NCBI GenBank assembly: GCA_001599295.1
Contig: BCGN01000001.1
Span: 1,178,001 to 1,242,000 of the forward strand
Reading direction: 5' to 3'
Length of the DNA: 64,000 nucleotides
Source: Sporopachydermia quercuum
Taxonomy: Eukaryota; Ascomycota; Sporopachydermiomycetes; Sporopachydermiales; Sporopachydermiaceae
Below are positions 30,406 through 42,123 of the stretch, piece by piece (positions within the stretch are counted from its first letter, which is position 1; each line of letters starts with the position of its first letter). Under the pieces are notes generated by a model. It was given only the letters and a program-made list of their open reading frames with translations, had not been told where the DNA came from and did no database searches. The translations under genes and the position numbers were made by a program.

Positions 30406-32199
30406 CTAATTCCAGCCAGATAAAGAGTTATCTTCATTTTTCTTCTTTGGAGTTTTGAACAATAACCTACCAGGCGTATTACCTAACCTAGAAGCGCCAG
30501 AAGTTGCTTTAGGACTGGGAGTAAATATATTCACATAGTCATTCATATTGAAGCCAGATGAAGGCGTACTTGGGAATACCGGTAGATTAATAGGTAACGG
30601 TGTTGAGTTTCTAGGTTTCAAGAACTCATGTTCAGAATCCCAACCGGGGATCTGTTTCCCTCTAGGTGTACCATGTAAAGCAGTAGCAGGTGAAGGGGAA
30701 GTAGCTAGAAACATTAAAAGATCAGCTCCAGTTTCGTCCTCAGCTTTCCTTGGAGTTCTAATTTCAGCTATGTTTGTATATTTTTGAGGTGGAGTATTTG
30801 GAGGGTTAAGATTCTCTTGTTCAGATTGATTGCTTTGCTCGGTTTTGGTAGGTTGCACCCTGGATGGTTTCGTTGGTGTTGGGAAGTTGAACATGGCAGC
30901 ATTCAGGGCAGCCTGAGCAGCAGACTTTTGAGATTTAGCTGATGCAGTGATAGATAAGGAAGAAGAGCTCTTTCTATGTCCTTTTGGTCTTCCACGTTTA
31001 CTCTTAGCACTGTTGGATGGTGTGATGTCATTCGAAGAATCTCCTTCTAGAACACTAGTAATAGAGAGGTTAGAAGTAGAGCTTGGAAGGTTTATTTGAC
31101 GTACTGAGCCAATAGGTCTTGAATTAGAATGAGATCTTTGATGTGACATGGGAGGTCCTTGACGAACAATCGTATCAGGAGAGGATTGAAGGGAAGAGAT
31201 AGAGGAGTTGTTTCTATACATTCTGAAGTCATGAATTGAAGAAGAAGAGCTCTTGTAATAAGGGTTTGATACTGACGCTGCATTTTGAACCATTGACTTG
31301 GAATAAACAACATTATCCATTGAAGGTTGCCTTCTATGGCCTTGAGCATGTGCGATANCCGGTTGAGGTTGTTTACTAATTGACATTGTACGAGCTCTCT
31401 TGCGAACAGGGGGCCCAAATGTTAAACCTGGTCTTAAAGCATCAGCACCATTATTAACAGCAGCAGCAGCAGCAGCTACTGCATTAGACCCACTAGGAGC
31501 ACTGCTATTAATAGTATTCATGAATCCATTAGGTGTTGATGCCAGACTTTTCAGAACAGAATTACTTCCCAGAGACTGCCTTCTGACATTGGAATTCGGT
31601 GTTGTAACAGTTGAAGACACTGGGGTTAAATTCATGGAGGAGTTAGTACTGTACGTGGCAGAGATGGAACTAGAAGTTCTTCTGTGAGTATTAGGACCTT
31701 GAATTGAGATAGAAATAGATTGCTCAGGAGAAGACTTAACCATGGATCGTTGACTCATAGGAGAAGACTCCTCATCATTTTCTTTGTCAATGTTAGTATT
31801 TGAGTCTGAAGAAGCTATTCTGGGTTCTAGATTATCAAGAGCGACCTTCTCCCAGCCATGCTTAGTTTTGAACGATGCTAATGCTAATCTGTTCTTTAAT
31901 TGATGAGTTATTCTTGCAATCTCTGCTCTCTTGAGAACTTTTTCAATGGCCTCTGCTTCTGTTACTTGAGTAGCAACATTTGGTGCATATGAATCTTGAT
32001 TCATCTCTGATGCTTGTGATTGATGTTGAAAAGCTGCAGTAGAAGATGGATGCTGAGATNGATGATAAAACCCAGGCTCTGTTTGAATTCTATGTTGGAA
32101 CTGCATATGAGTAGGAGTCATTGATGAATAATCAGAATTTATAGCAAGGATGGGAGAACCTGTTGCACCNAGATCGTTATTATTATTCATATAGGACAT
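30406..32199 (-). CDS. Whi5/Nrm1-like G1/S transcriptional repressor
   Basis: A 597-residue mostly disordered, Ser/Pro/Asn-rich protein. The recognisable part is the Whi5/Nrm1/Srl3-type helix at about residues 90-126 (KRAEIARITHQLKNRLALAS, then FKTKHGWEKVALDNLE), the segment that docks on SBF/MBF. A second conserved block, ADLLMFLATSPSPATA at about 492-507, is seen in filamentous-ascomycete relatives. Many SP/TP sites fit CDK control of the repressor. Family role: it holds G1/S genes off until Cln-CDK phosphorylation (Whi5), or closes MBF genes after S phase (Nrm1). The promoter contains SCB and MCB boxes (listed), which would suit an Nrm1-like feedback loop. Four-alanine and longer Ala runs occur mid-protein. 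Three codons contain N. Confidence 0.75.
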   Translation of the reverse strand: MSYMNNNNDXGATGSPILAINSDYSSMTPTHMQFQHRIQTEPGFYHXSQHPSSTAAFQHQSQASEMNQDSYAPNVATQVTEAEAIEKVLKRAEIARITHQLKNRLALASFKTKHGWEKVALDNLEPRIASSDSNTNIDKENDEESSPMSQRSMVKSSPEQSISISIQGPNTHRRTSSSISATYSTNSSMNLTPVSSTVTTPNSNVRRQSLGSNSVLKSLASTPNGFMNTINSSAPSGSNAVAAAAAAVNNGADALRPGLTFGPPVRKRARTMSISKQPQPXIAHAQGHRRQPSMDNVVYSKSMVQNAASVSNPYYKSSSSSIHDFRMYRNNSSISSLQSSPDTIVRQGPPMSHQRSHSNSRPIGSVRQINLPSSTSNLSITSVLEGDSSNDITPSNSAKSKRGRPKGHRKSSSSLSITASAKSQKSAAQAALNAAMFNFPTPTKPSRVQPTKTEQSNQSEQENLNPPNTPPQKYTNIAEIRTPRKAEDETGADLLMFLATSPSPATALHGTPRGKQIPGWDSEHEFLKPRNSTPLPINLPVFPSTPSSGFNMNDYVNIFTPSPKATSGASRLGNTPGRLLFKTPKKKNEDNSLSGWN

Positions 32200-32618
32200 C
32201 CTTAGAGCCTTTCACTTGGATGGTTCCAGATAATTTTCCTTATTCTGATACCAACAAACAAATAGCAAAAGGTTTGTAGGTTTCTCCAGTTGAACGGTCG
32301 ATATAAATTATGGTCCGCCTGAACCAGAGTAAGATACTTGATTGAATTGTAGATTCAATTTTCTTGATGGACAGGAACCAGATGCGATGATCAATACTNA
32401 GTCAATCAGGATATTTTCAATTTAAAGCCAAAAGTGTTATCTTTTGTTCGTTCACTCTTTGTTCATACGAGAGAAGAGATAGCAAAACAGCTAGGTAGTC
32501 GGGGAGTAGGATTGACTAATCTTCTAGTTTGGTAGAGAACCAGTAAAGGAAATATCTCATTAATGATCAAGAACGGTAGTTTTCGATCTGTTCATCGGAA
32601 TTCTGAGAGTGAACTAGA

Positions 32619-32625
32619 CACGAAA
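32619..32625 (+). promoter_or_regulatory. SCB-like element CACGAAA
   Basis: An exact match to the Swi4/Swi6 cell-cycle box, about 420 bp upstream of the Whi5-like start codon. The motif is short, so weight comes from the nearby MCB and the nature of the gene. Confidence 0.35.
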
Positions 32626-32790
32626 GAAGAAGAAAGTCTCTGCTGAAAGAAAGGAAAAGGAACAGGAAAGCTCGTTTGGTGATTACTACAGTGTTTTTAC
32701 CTCATAGGATCCTTCTGGTAGAAAATTAGTTGACAAGATATAAAGACCCCGTCGCGGCCTAATGTAATATTGCCTATTCAAGTAAAGTGG

Positions 32791-32796
32791 ACGCGT
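32791..32796. promoter_or_regulatory. MCB-like element ACGCGT
   Basis: An exact MluI cell-cycle box (MBF site), about 590 bp upstream of the Whi5-like start codon. In Saccharomyces, NRM1 is itself an MBF target. Confidence 0.4.
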
Positions 32797-33557
32797 TCTT
32801 CGTGTCAGGGTTTCATATAGAAATTCCTATCTAGGAAGGTGAACGAGACACGTCGCGGAACACGAACGCAAAGCTTTTGTTTCTCAAGTAAAGTGGTATT
32901 AAAGGTAAAATGAGACTGAGGTACGGGTGTTATAGAATGCAGTGAAAAGGAGCAATTGTGTAATAAGTAAAGTAGTTCATAAGTAATTGTCAGTAGAGAG
33001 GGTAAGAGAGAAAAGATCATGTCAATATATTATAAGATTTGGTAATAGATAGGTGGTTATCCTTTTAATTTCCATGTGTTTTCAGATTAATACAGTTCTC
33101 AATCACGAACCTCTAGAATCTGATAAGGCTTACGGTATGTACACCTAATGCAGAATGTATGCAGGAGTATGCATTGTAGAATGAAGTTAGTGGATATTTA
33201 GCATCACATCTCCTTACAACAACTGCTGATTGGACTGAGATGTAAGGTCAAATGATATGACGCAAGCCGATAGCTTGTTATAATGGACAGAGAATAATGA
33301 TAGGAAGGTAATTGCAACAGGATTGACAAGGTAACAAACACTATCACAAACCATCGTAAGGCAAATACGCTTAAATTAATAGATAGGAACTCGTAACAGG
33401 TCGTTCAATAAGTATATACATTTCAGGAGATTTCCAGAATAGAATGTAAAAGGGATCTAACTAGAAAACGAAGTTATGATTAGTTATATAATATAAAGAA
33501 AATGATACACAACACAATGACAGATAAATGAATAAAGGCCATTTAACCTCCACTGTT

Positions 33558-34603
33558 TTAGAAGAAGAGCCAGCCAATCAAAAAAGCGATAAAAGCTAAC
33601 AAGGCAGCTGTTGTAACAGGAACACCTTCAATCTTTGAACTTTTGGCAACTTTTTCTTGAGGGGGCTCAACCACAGTTGATCTATCCTTATTAGATTCCA
33701 TCTTTTGATTCAATTGATTAATTCTTTCTTGTGATTTCTTCAATTCACTCTCAACTGTAGGATCAGCAGCCAATGTAGATTTAGTAGTCTGGCCTGGAGA
33801 GTGGAAACCGTTTTCACCATCGGAAGCCGACGAAGCCAAATGAGAGCCACCATGGGCTGCGACAACAGGGGCAGCAGCAGCAGCCGGCTCAACAGGTACA
33901 TGGGATGAAGCCGGAACCGAGCCTTGGTTGGCGGTTGCAACAACAGGAGTTGATTCCTCCTTGGGGCGAAAGTTGTAGACAACCTTGATCTTCTTGTTGA
34001 CGATCTGACCTTTGTTTTCTTGTTCTATCGTTGACCATATTTCATTCAACGGATACTTTGCTTGTTCATCTGAAACAGGAATGGAAACCAAAAGGAACTT
34101 ATCCTTGCAAACGTAATCAGGCGATGGTTCTTCCCTGAATCCTTGCAAAATTACTATGGACTAGTTAGTAGTCATACCTTGGATCAAATATCACACTTTA
34201 TGCAAATGCGGTAAAATCAAAAAAAAATAAAATCATTCCAACGATATATACTTACTAGAAACTTGTACCTCTGCACCTGGCTTCACATAAGCTGAGTTCG
34301 GTCGAACACAGTAGCTAATTTGGTTAGAGCATTAGTCCATAGCCGACCTCATGATCAAACAGACAAGGTCTTAGTATTACCTCTCTAACTAAAGATACAT
34401 ACGTTTTGGGAGCAGTCGTTCGGACTTTGAAGGCATATGTTGTATCTGAACTATTAGAGATAGTGAGCACCTCAGTAGATGATTGCGTGAAAGGTGCTAC
34501 ATGATCTATGTTAGTAGACTAATCAAAAATCAAGCTCAGCAAGCCCAACGCATAGTTATTCTTACGTACCATAAAACTTTAGCGTTCCTGGTGTGACTTC
34601 CAT
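33558..34603 (-). CDS. SCS2: SCS2-type VAP protein, ER membrane tether (four exons)
   Basis: VAP proteins sit in the ER and bind FFAT motifs, forming contacts with plasma membrane and other organelles and regulating phospholipid synthesis. Exons on the minus strand are 34603-34570, 34496-34403, 34314-34256 and 34153-33558, giving 260 residues (Saccharomyces 244). Introns are 73, 88 and 102 nt with donors GTACGT, GTATGT and GTAAGT. The spliced N-terminus MEVTPGTLKFYAPFTQSS plus AFKVRTTAPKTYCVRPNSAY is a typical MSP domain (residues 1 to about 125). A Pro/Ala/Val-rich linker, a short coiled coil (about 190-215) and a C-terminal tail anchor (about 239-260, ending FLIGWLFF) follow. Intron 1 has two in-frame AG acceptors 9 nt apart. 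The family is certain; SCS2 versus SCS22 orthology is less so. Confidence 0.9.
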
Positions 34604-35220
34604 TTTGACTTCAGCTGACTATTTTACTTCCGTGATGTTGATCTTACTGTTAAACGACAAANCCTTTGTTGTATGAATTAACACGCGATTGAATTACTCA
34701 GCACACTCGATTAAACAGTTATCAGTCTCAATATGGTCCTTTTGATCAGAATCAATTCAATGCTGAAAAGGAGCAATCAATTTCTGGATCTACTTCTGAC
34801 TTATAGCTTAAACAGCTTCTGACATTTATTTGATATTTTGATGAATAATGACTTGGTCAATAAAGTCAATAAGAACCGGTTAACTGTTCATTTTTAAGCC
34901 GAATTATCTGGTAAAGCCAACAAGTAGGCATTTGGAGAGTAGAATTAGAAGGGTTCTACTAAGGAGCAAATTAAAGATTACGTTATACTAATAATACTCA
35001 CAAGAATTGAATATGCCGTCATCCTAAAATTAAAAATAAATCTACATTATCTCCGTAATTGTTTTCCTATCATTTCCGTAAATAGATAGAAGTGAAGTAA
35101 ATGTGGAGTAAATGTGAGGTAAATATGGATGGAAAATCGAAGTACGGAGTACGAAAACTCATTATTACTAGTATGAAAACATAATAAACAATTTATTGGA
35201 GTTGTATATAAACACTAAAC
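34604..35220. other. Intergenic, SCS2 upstream / MAP2 downstream
   Basis: About 620 bp holding the SCS2 promoter and the MAP2 3' end. No notable element is seen beyond one N at 34662. Confidence 0.4.
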
Positions 35221-36637
<1,417 letters not shown>

Positions 36638-37321
36638 TTTCCCTAACAATATTATATATATATACAGTTAGACTAAGTCTATCTAACTATCATAATTTCA
36701 CATCAGCCTTGAAACATGAGCTCTAAGGGCAGTATCAGTAGAAGACTTTTTGAATGGTACTATGACAATGGAACCTGAAAGACAGGGAAAAAGGTTTAAA
36801 AGAATGAATAAGAGTCAGGAACCTCATATGGGACAAATAGCCTTTTGTCCAAAAACAGATGAATGAAATACATACTGCTATCCCGACTGCTCTCTGGGCT
36901 TTGTTCTATAGGTAATGGAATATATCCTGGAGAACTATATAACGAAATAGGGTGATGATAATGAGAGCTNCTACTTAATGTGGATGATTACGTATAGGAC
37001 ATGAGAATAGGTCTTTTGAAGACTCCGGTAATACTCAATGCGCTTAGGAATTGCAGGTTAGAATGTTAGGTAGAGGAGTAGTAGGGACTCATTGGGCTGT
37101 CCAGAAGTGAGAAGTAACAGTGAATGATACAGTAGAGAACTATGTGCATAGTTAATTTTTACTTAGGAAAGAACATGTAGATCTGTTATGGTTGGTTAAA
37201 GCACATTTGATGAAGTAGTGAAAAGGTTGTTTCAACGTTAATATCGAAATACAAAATTTACCTATTCTCAGTGTTGTACGTAAAGTGAAGCAGAAATGCA
37301 TATGCTTTGAATCTATATAAC
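36638..37321. other. Intergenic, MAP2 upstream / desaturase downstream
   Basis: About 680 bp, presumably the MAP2 promoter. One N lies at 36970. Nothing further is seen. Confidence 0.4.
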
Positions 37322-38503
37322 CTAATGGAGTTTCAGCTCCTCTTTTTCCATACCATCCTGATTTCTATCCAAAACCGCGACTTTTCTAACTGACTTCTTG
37401 ACAGTTGGCCTTTTTACTCTGCACCATAAATCAACCCGATCATTGGTAATGAAATCCCAAATCACTCTAGACCAGCTATCATGCTTNGGCAAAGGTTCAT
37501 AAAACTCGTTCGCTATGTCATAAACCTGATATAGCCTAGTCCACGGAATGAACGGGAAGTCATGATGCTCATTATGAAGGCCAACATTATAAACCAGTAT
37601 ATTGAATACTCCATAGTAACTGAAAGTCTCTGGAGGAGGAGCATCATTTTCAACAGTGTAATGCTCCGGTGGATCAAGATTGTAGTGTTCAGCAATGAAA
37701 TGACCAGCCAACGGATGTAGAGAGCCAGCCAGAAATGATGACATTAGAAGATAGAACATTGAATACCATCCTAGATACTTTACGATGAAATAATCAATTG
37801 TGAATTGATATACTAGATTCATCAAATGGAATTTTGTCATCTTGACTTGAGTAACACACATTGGCCGAATAGCATAAAATAATAGTTGAAAAGTGCAGAA
37901 GAATGTTTTCCCTAAGATATTGGAAAACATTATAGCTTCCAGCTTAGTTGGTAAATCAGTATCGTAGGTTTCATCACCTTGAAATTTATGGTGCAGTTGA
38001 TGATATGGTTGAAAGGAAGCACTATAAGGAACACCTATAGGCATATTAGCGAAAATAGAGAATAGCTTATTATGCAAAGGCTTCTTGAATCCTAAGTTAT
38101 GACTTAGCTCATGAATAGCAAGAAAAATGTTTTGATTGCATGTCGCTCCAATAACATAGGCTAGTAATAGGAATTCCCATGAAAATGGATGCGTGTTGCG
38201 TAGGAAGTATGCAATTGAGAATTGGACAAGAATGACAAATAAAACGACATATTTCGTCAAAGGCTCATGACCACATAATTTTGATATCTCAGGATGCTTC
38301 TTCAAGATAGCTTTCCGCCGACTTCTATGAGGCTCTTCTTGATAAGTCCAGAACCAATCAGGAGTAGTATTCTCAACATTATGATCTATAGTAGTTGAGA
38401 TTTTCGCTGTTTGTTCTGAATCAAATCTCGACTTATCAACTTCCCCAAAAGCTCTATGCGGGGTGCCTGTACCATTTGATCCAGGTAATACTTGGACCAC
38501 CAT
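37322..38503 (-). CDS. Sphingolipid (dihydroceramide) delta-4 desaturase
   Basis: A 393-residue ER membrane di-iron enzyme that introduces the 4,5-trans double bond into dihydroceramide, committing it to glucosylceramide. It starts with a DES-type N-terminal extension, including WFWTYQEEPHRSRRKAIL. The three histidine boxes are HELSH (131-135), HQLHH (168-172) and HNEHH (310-314). Membrane segments lie around 85-130 and 195-265. A basic C-terminus (KRPTVKKSVRK) follows. Saccharomyces cerevisiae lacks this enzyme. Its presence implies glucosylceramide synthesis with a Gcs1-type transferase elsewhere in the genome. It is a single exon. One codon contains N. Start ATG at 38501-38503; no nearer alternative. 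Confidence 0.92.
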   Translation of the reverse strand: MVVQVLPGSNGTGTPHRAFGEVDKSRFDSEQTAKISTTIDHNVENTTPDWFWTYQEEPHRSRRKAILKKHPEISKLCGHEPLTKYVVLFVILVQFSIAYFLRNTHPFSWEFLLLAYVIGATCNQNIFLAIHELSHNLGFKKPLHNKLFSIFANMPIGVPYSASFQPYHQLHHKFQGDETYDTDLPTKLEAIMFSNILGKTFFCTFQLLFYAIRPMCVTQVKMTKFHLMNLVYQFTIDYFIVKYLGWYSMFYLLMSSFLAGSLHPLAGHFIAEHYNLDPPEHYTVENDAPPPETFSYYGVFNILVYNVGLHNEHHDFPFIPWTRLYQVYDIANEFYEPLXKHDSWSRVIWDFITNDRVDLWCRVKRPTVKKSVRKVAVLDRNQDGMEKEELKLH

Positions 38504-39960
38504 TGTAGTTCGAAAGTTCTATTCTAAAGTGCTAAATGATCTGATGAAATCTAACACAAGACAAACTGAGTGTACAGTTAAGCAAACACAGTTTGTTCGT
38601 TGATTATCACTCACTTTATTCGAGAACTACTTCAGATACTGAATACAACCAATGATCAGTTCAGCTGTCGTCGTAGCTATACATTCCATAAAAGAATCGT
38701 AAAGATAGAAACGCATCAATGTATATCGAAAAATAAAATATAAGGTGATCAAAACGAGGATATGTTTTTTAGGTTTGAATAGCACATGTATGTGGTGCAG
38801 GAGCTGCATTAGTTTGCCATACATTTGAGTTCGAAGACAAAATGTTTGATGGGAGATTCATTTGTGCGATTGTCAAGAATTTTCAATTTCAGTTGNCCAG
38901 ATAATAATATAGTATTTGAAAACGGACTCAATAATAAAAANGATTTGCTGAACATATGTTTTCTTAATAGTTTTGAGAATGTCTTGACATATTCCGAGGG
39001 TANTTTTTTCCTGCAACAATCTGCAATAGTCTGTAAGCATCAGTTTGGGCCTTTTGAAAGAATTGATGCATGCATACGCAAGTGTATGTACAAAAGCACT
39101 TTTACGCATTAACATGCATAGTAAATGGCCTTTCTATTCATGCCTGAAATTTTCTACCGAGCATTGTCTCAGTAGTAAGTAGCTCTCAGCAATACTTACC
39201 GAGCTTATCAGTGATGAGAGATGGAAAGNTAGCCCAAATTAAGTACCATCTTGATAAATAGATGCACATTGATTTAATCTTCAACTCAATACAATCAATT
39301 GAGATTGTCCTGTTTCAGAGAATATCTTTTCCTATGAAATCAGGTCTCAGCGATTGAAAATTATACTTTCTTTTGGTTTCGCANCGTCTCTTTTACATTA
39401 CTTCTTGATTCACAAACTTTTACGACCTACTTGATATATTTAGAGCTTTTTATATCAGATATCTAAGCAATTAATACATAGCAGTATTATCAATTTTTTC
39501 TGTGCTTTTCTACTCGTATTTCAGCTATTCTCTCTTCCGTTCATCCTGCTCTCCTTTACCTGCAGAAAATGCATCTAGTACATCAGAGTCCCATAACCCA
39601 CCCACCTCAAACCTCCTTGGGATGCAAATTACCCAACCAGTGGAAAGATCCAAGCTAACATTTTACTCCGCTCACGAGAAAAAGTACCCTTTGTTTAAAA
39701 TTACACGCAATAAAACATAGACAACGTAATCACCCCTCATTGGAATCTGACATAGTCGGGAAATCGGTAAGTTAGCTAAAACATAAGCAAGATACATACA
39801 TACCCTTGAGTACTGAACTGTGTATATAAAACAGGAGTAACCCAATTGGAAAAAAACCTGAATTGTTTGCACAATTGATTACAAATAAGAAATAGTGGTT
39901 ATCATTAGTGATAATAGTATAAAGCCAGGTTAGAGGAAGCAGAAAGTTAGTCAGCAGGCC
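38504..39960. other. Divergent intergenic region, desaturase / EHD3, 1.46 kb
   Basis: It should hold both promoters. Frames around 38825-39115 on both strands contain several Ns and no family sequence. Ns lie at 38896, 38941, 39003, 39229 and 39383. No RNA gene is seen. Confidence 0.45.
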
Positions 39961-41586
39961 ATGTCATTCAAAAGATTGAGTGGCATTACTAGCTTGAGAT
40001 CAACTATCCGATCAAACAGTTTAAAAATGCCATTAAAAGCAAGAATGAGTACTAGTGCATTACCAAACGTAAGTAATGGAAAGAACATAAAAGGCAACTG
40101 ATCAAATTTGGAGAATCGATTGATGGATTGCCTGATTTTCTGGCTTTTGTTTTTCTTATCTTCTAGTTCCTGATGAGTATTGTAGATGAAATGTGTCATA
40201 CTAACATTGGAATAGAGTCTAGCCTTCGAAGAGGATGCTGATGATGTTCTCTTCAAGGTCAATGGAGTAGTTCGTACTGTTGAGTTGAATAGACCAAAAA
40301 AATTAAACTCACTGAACTATTCAATGGCCAATAAGATTTTACCAAGACTGGTTGAATATGCAAAATCAGATTTGGCCAAGATCATTGTGCTTAAAGGTAA
40401 TGGTGGTAAAGCATTATGTGCTGGTGGTGATGTTGCAGCTCTTTCAAAATTGAATGCTCAAGGACCAGAAGGTAGTAAATTATCAGCCGACTACTTTCAG
40501 AAGGAATATTCGTTAGATTTGTTGATTGCAACATATTCTAAGCCTTATGTTGCTATCATGGATGGTATCACCATGGGTGGAGGATGCGGTTTGAGTATTC
40601 ACGCTCCATTCAGAGTGGCCACTGAAAAGACAAATGTTGCAATGCCAGAAATGGCTATTGGATTTTTCCCTGATGTTGGGGCAACATTTTTCTTACCAAG
40701 ATTAGATGGTAAATTGGGCTATTATCTTGCCTTAACTGGTCAATCATTAAAAGGTGTTGATGCATTAGTTGCAGGATTTGCTACTCATTATGTTCCATCA
40801 GAAAGATTAGCAGACTTAGAAGCAAAACTTGCAGCATTAGAAGCTCCATTTTCTCCCGAACTGGACGAATATTTCTCAATTGTAAATGATACAATTGCAG
40901 ATTATACTGAAAGTATTCCTGAAGATTATGAATTTTCAATTACTGATGCCCAAAGAGATCTTATAGATAAAGCATTCAGCCAAAAGACTGTTGAAGGAAT
41001 CGTTGACTACTTGAAGAAATCAGAAGTGGAACAAGAGTTTGCTACAAAAACCGTTGAATCCCTTTTAGAGCGTAGTCCATTGTCACTAAAGGTTTCATTG
41101 GCCCTTCTTCATAGAGCTGAAGAATTAGATATTACGGTTGCATTAGAACGTGAATTAGAAACAGCAGAGAGTTTCATGTACAAGTCAGATTTCACTGAGG
41201 GTGTTGACGCCAAGCTACTTTCAAAACCTGCCCGCAAGCCAAATTGGAATCCTGCAACCCTCTCCGATGTTACATCAGAGATTGTTCAGTCATATTTAAA
41301 GCCAATGCCAGACACTTCTGTTNCTCCTCTCGATACTTTCACTGATAAGACTTACGATGAGTACCCATATAACTTCGGATTACCAACTGAAAAGGAAGTG
41401 AGATCATACATTACAGGGGAAGATAAATCAAATAGACGTTACTTGCCCACCAAGGATGAAGTTGTGAAGGAGTTTGCAAATAGAACCAAGAACAAGAATG
41501 GTGCCAAATGGAAGGTCAACAATATTTTGAAGAGAAAATCTGCTCCTTCGGAATATGAACCTTCTTATATTGATTGGGTTGACTAA
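39961..41586 (+). CDS. EHD3: EHD3, mitochondrial 3-hydroxyisobutyryl-CoA hydrolase (one intron)
   Basis: It hydrolyses 3-hydroxyisobutyryl-CoA in valine breakdown; in yeast it also co-purifies with mitochondrial ribosomes. Exon 1 is 39961-40068 (36 codons), a basic Ser/Leu-rich presequence (MSFKRLSGITSLRSTIRSNS). Exon 2 is 40216-41586. The 147-nt intron has GTAAGT, TACTAAC at 40199-40205 and a TAG acceptor, phase 0. The 492-residue product (Saccharomyces 500) has the enoyl-CoA hydratase fold. NRPKKLNSLN comes first, then the oxyanion-hole segments KALCAGGDV and MDGITMGGGCGLS, then MPEMAIGFFPDVG with the conserved Glu and Asp of HIBCH enzymes, and finally the long hydrolase-specific C-terminus. 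Unspliced, the frame would lack both presequence and first strand. One codon contains N. Confidence 0.93.
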
Positions 41587-42123
41587 TTATATTTAATCTT
41601 TTTTGTATAATTATAGAATGTTTTATAACAACTGGACCCAACCTTACCAATCATCTTGTCTATACTATCATTATACTATGTTTACGTACTTAGGTTTATT
41701 CTATTTGTAGATAGAAATCTGCTTTCATAAAAGTTGTTGAATAACAAGGTTAAGATATCTCGTCTACTTTCAATTCAAACCAACTTGTTGATCGTGAACC
41801 TTTAGGATGAAATAGGCAAGTATCGGAAATAAAAGTGTNACTTATAATTTCCGGAATTGAGGTCCTCTGATTAAGGATTACATAATCACAAATATTTAAA
41901 TGCAAATTATTTCTACTTGTGTTCGAGTATCATCATCTCTTTTATCAGACANTAAATTCTATCTAAGTTTTTTTTTCTTTCTATTTATTAGCAATTGACT
42001 GTCATATAGACAATATTACTAGTGCAAAGTTGAAGTACAGAGAGGGTGCTTATTACCCGAAAGCCAAATTTGGATATTGATTTCGATTTCAGTATATACC
42101 TAAAGTTCTTTCCAATTGTTAGG
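41587..42123. other. Intergenic, EHD3 / UBP14
   Basis: About 540 bp holding the UBP14 promoter. Ns lie at 41839 and 41952. Nothing notable is seen. Confidence 0.4.

Larger units (their letters stand above)
32200..33557. promoter_or_regulatory. Whi5-like gene promoter region, 1.36 kb
   Basis: This interval upstream of the Whi5-like gene carries CACGAAA at 32619-32625 (SCB) and ACGCGT at 32791-32796 (MCB). GTCGCGG occurs twice, near 32751 and 32851. The right part is 3' flank of SCS2. One N lies at 32399. No gene is seen. Confidence 0.45.
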
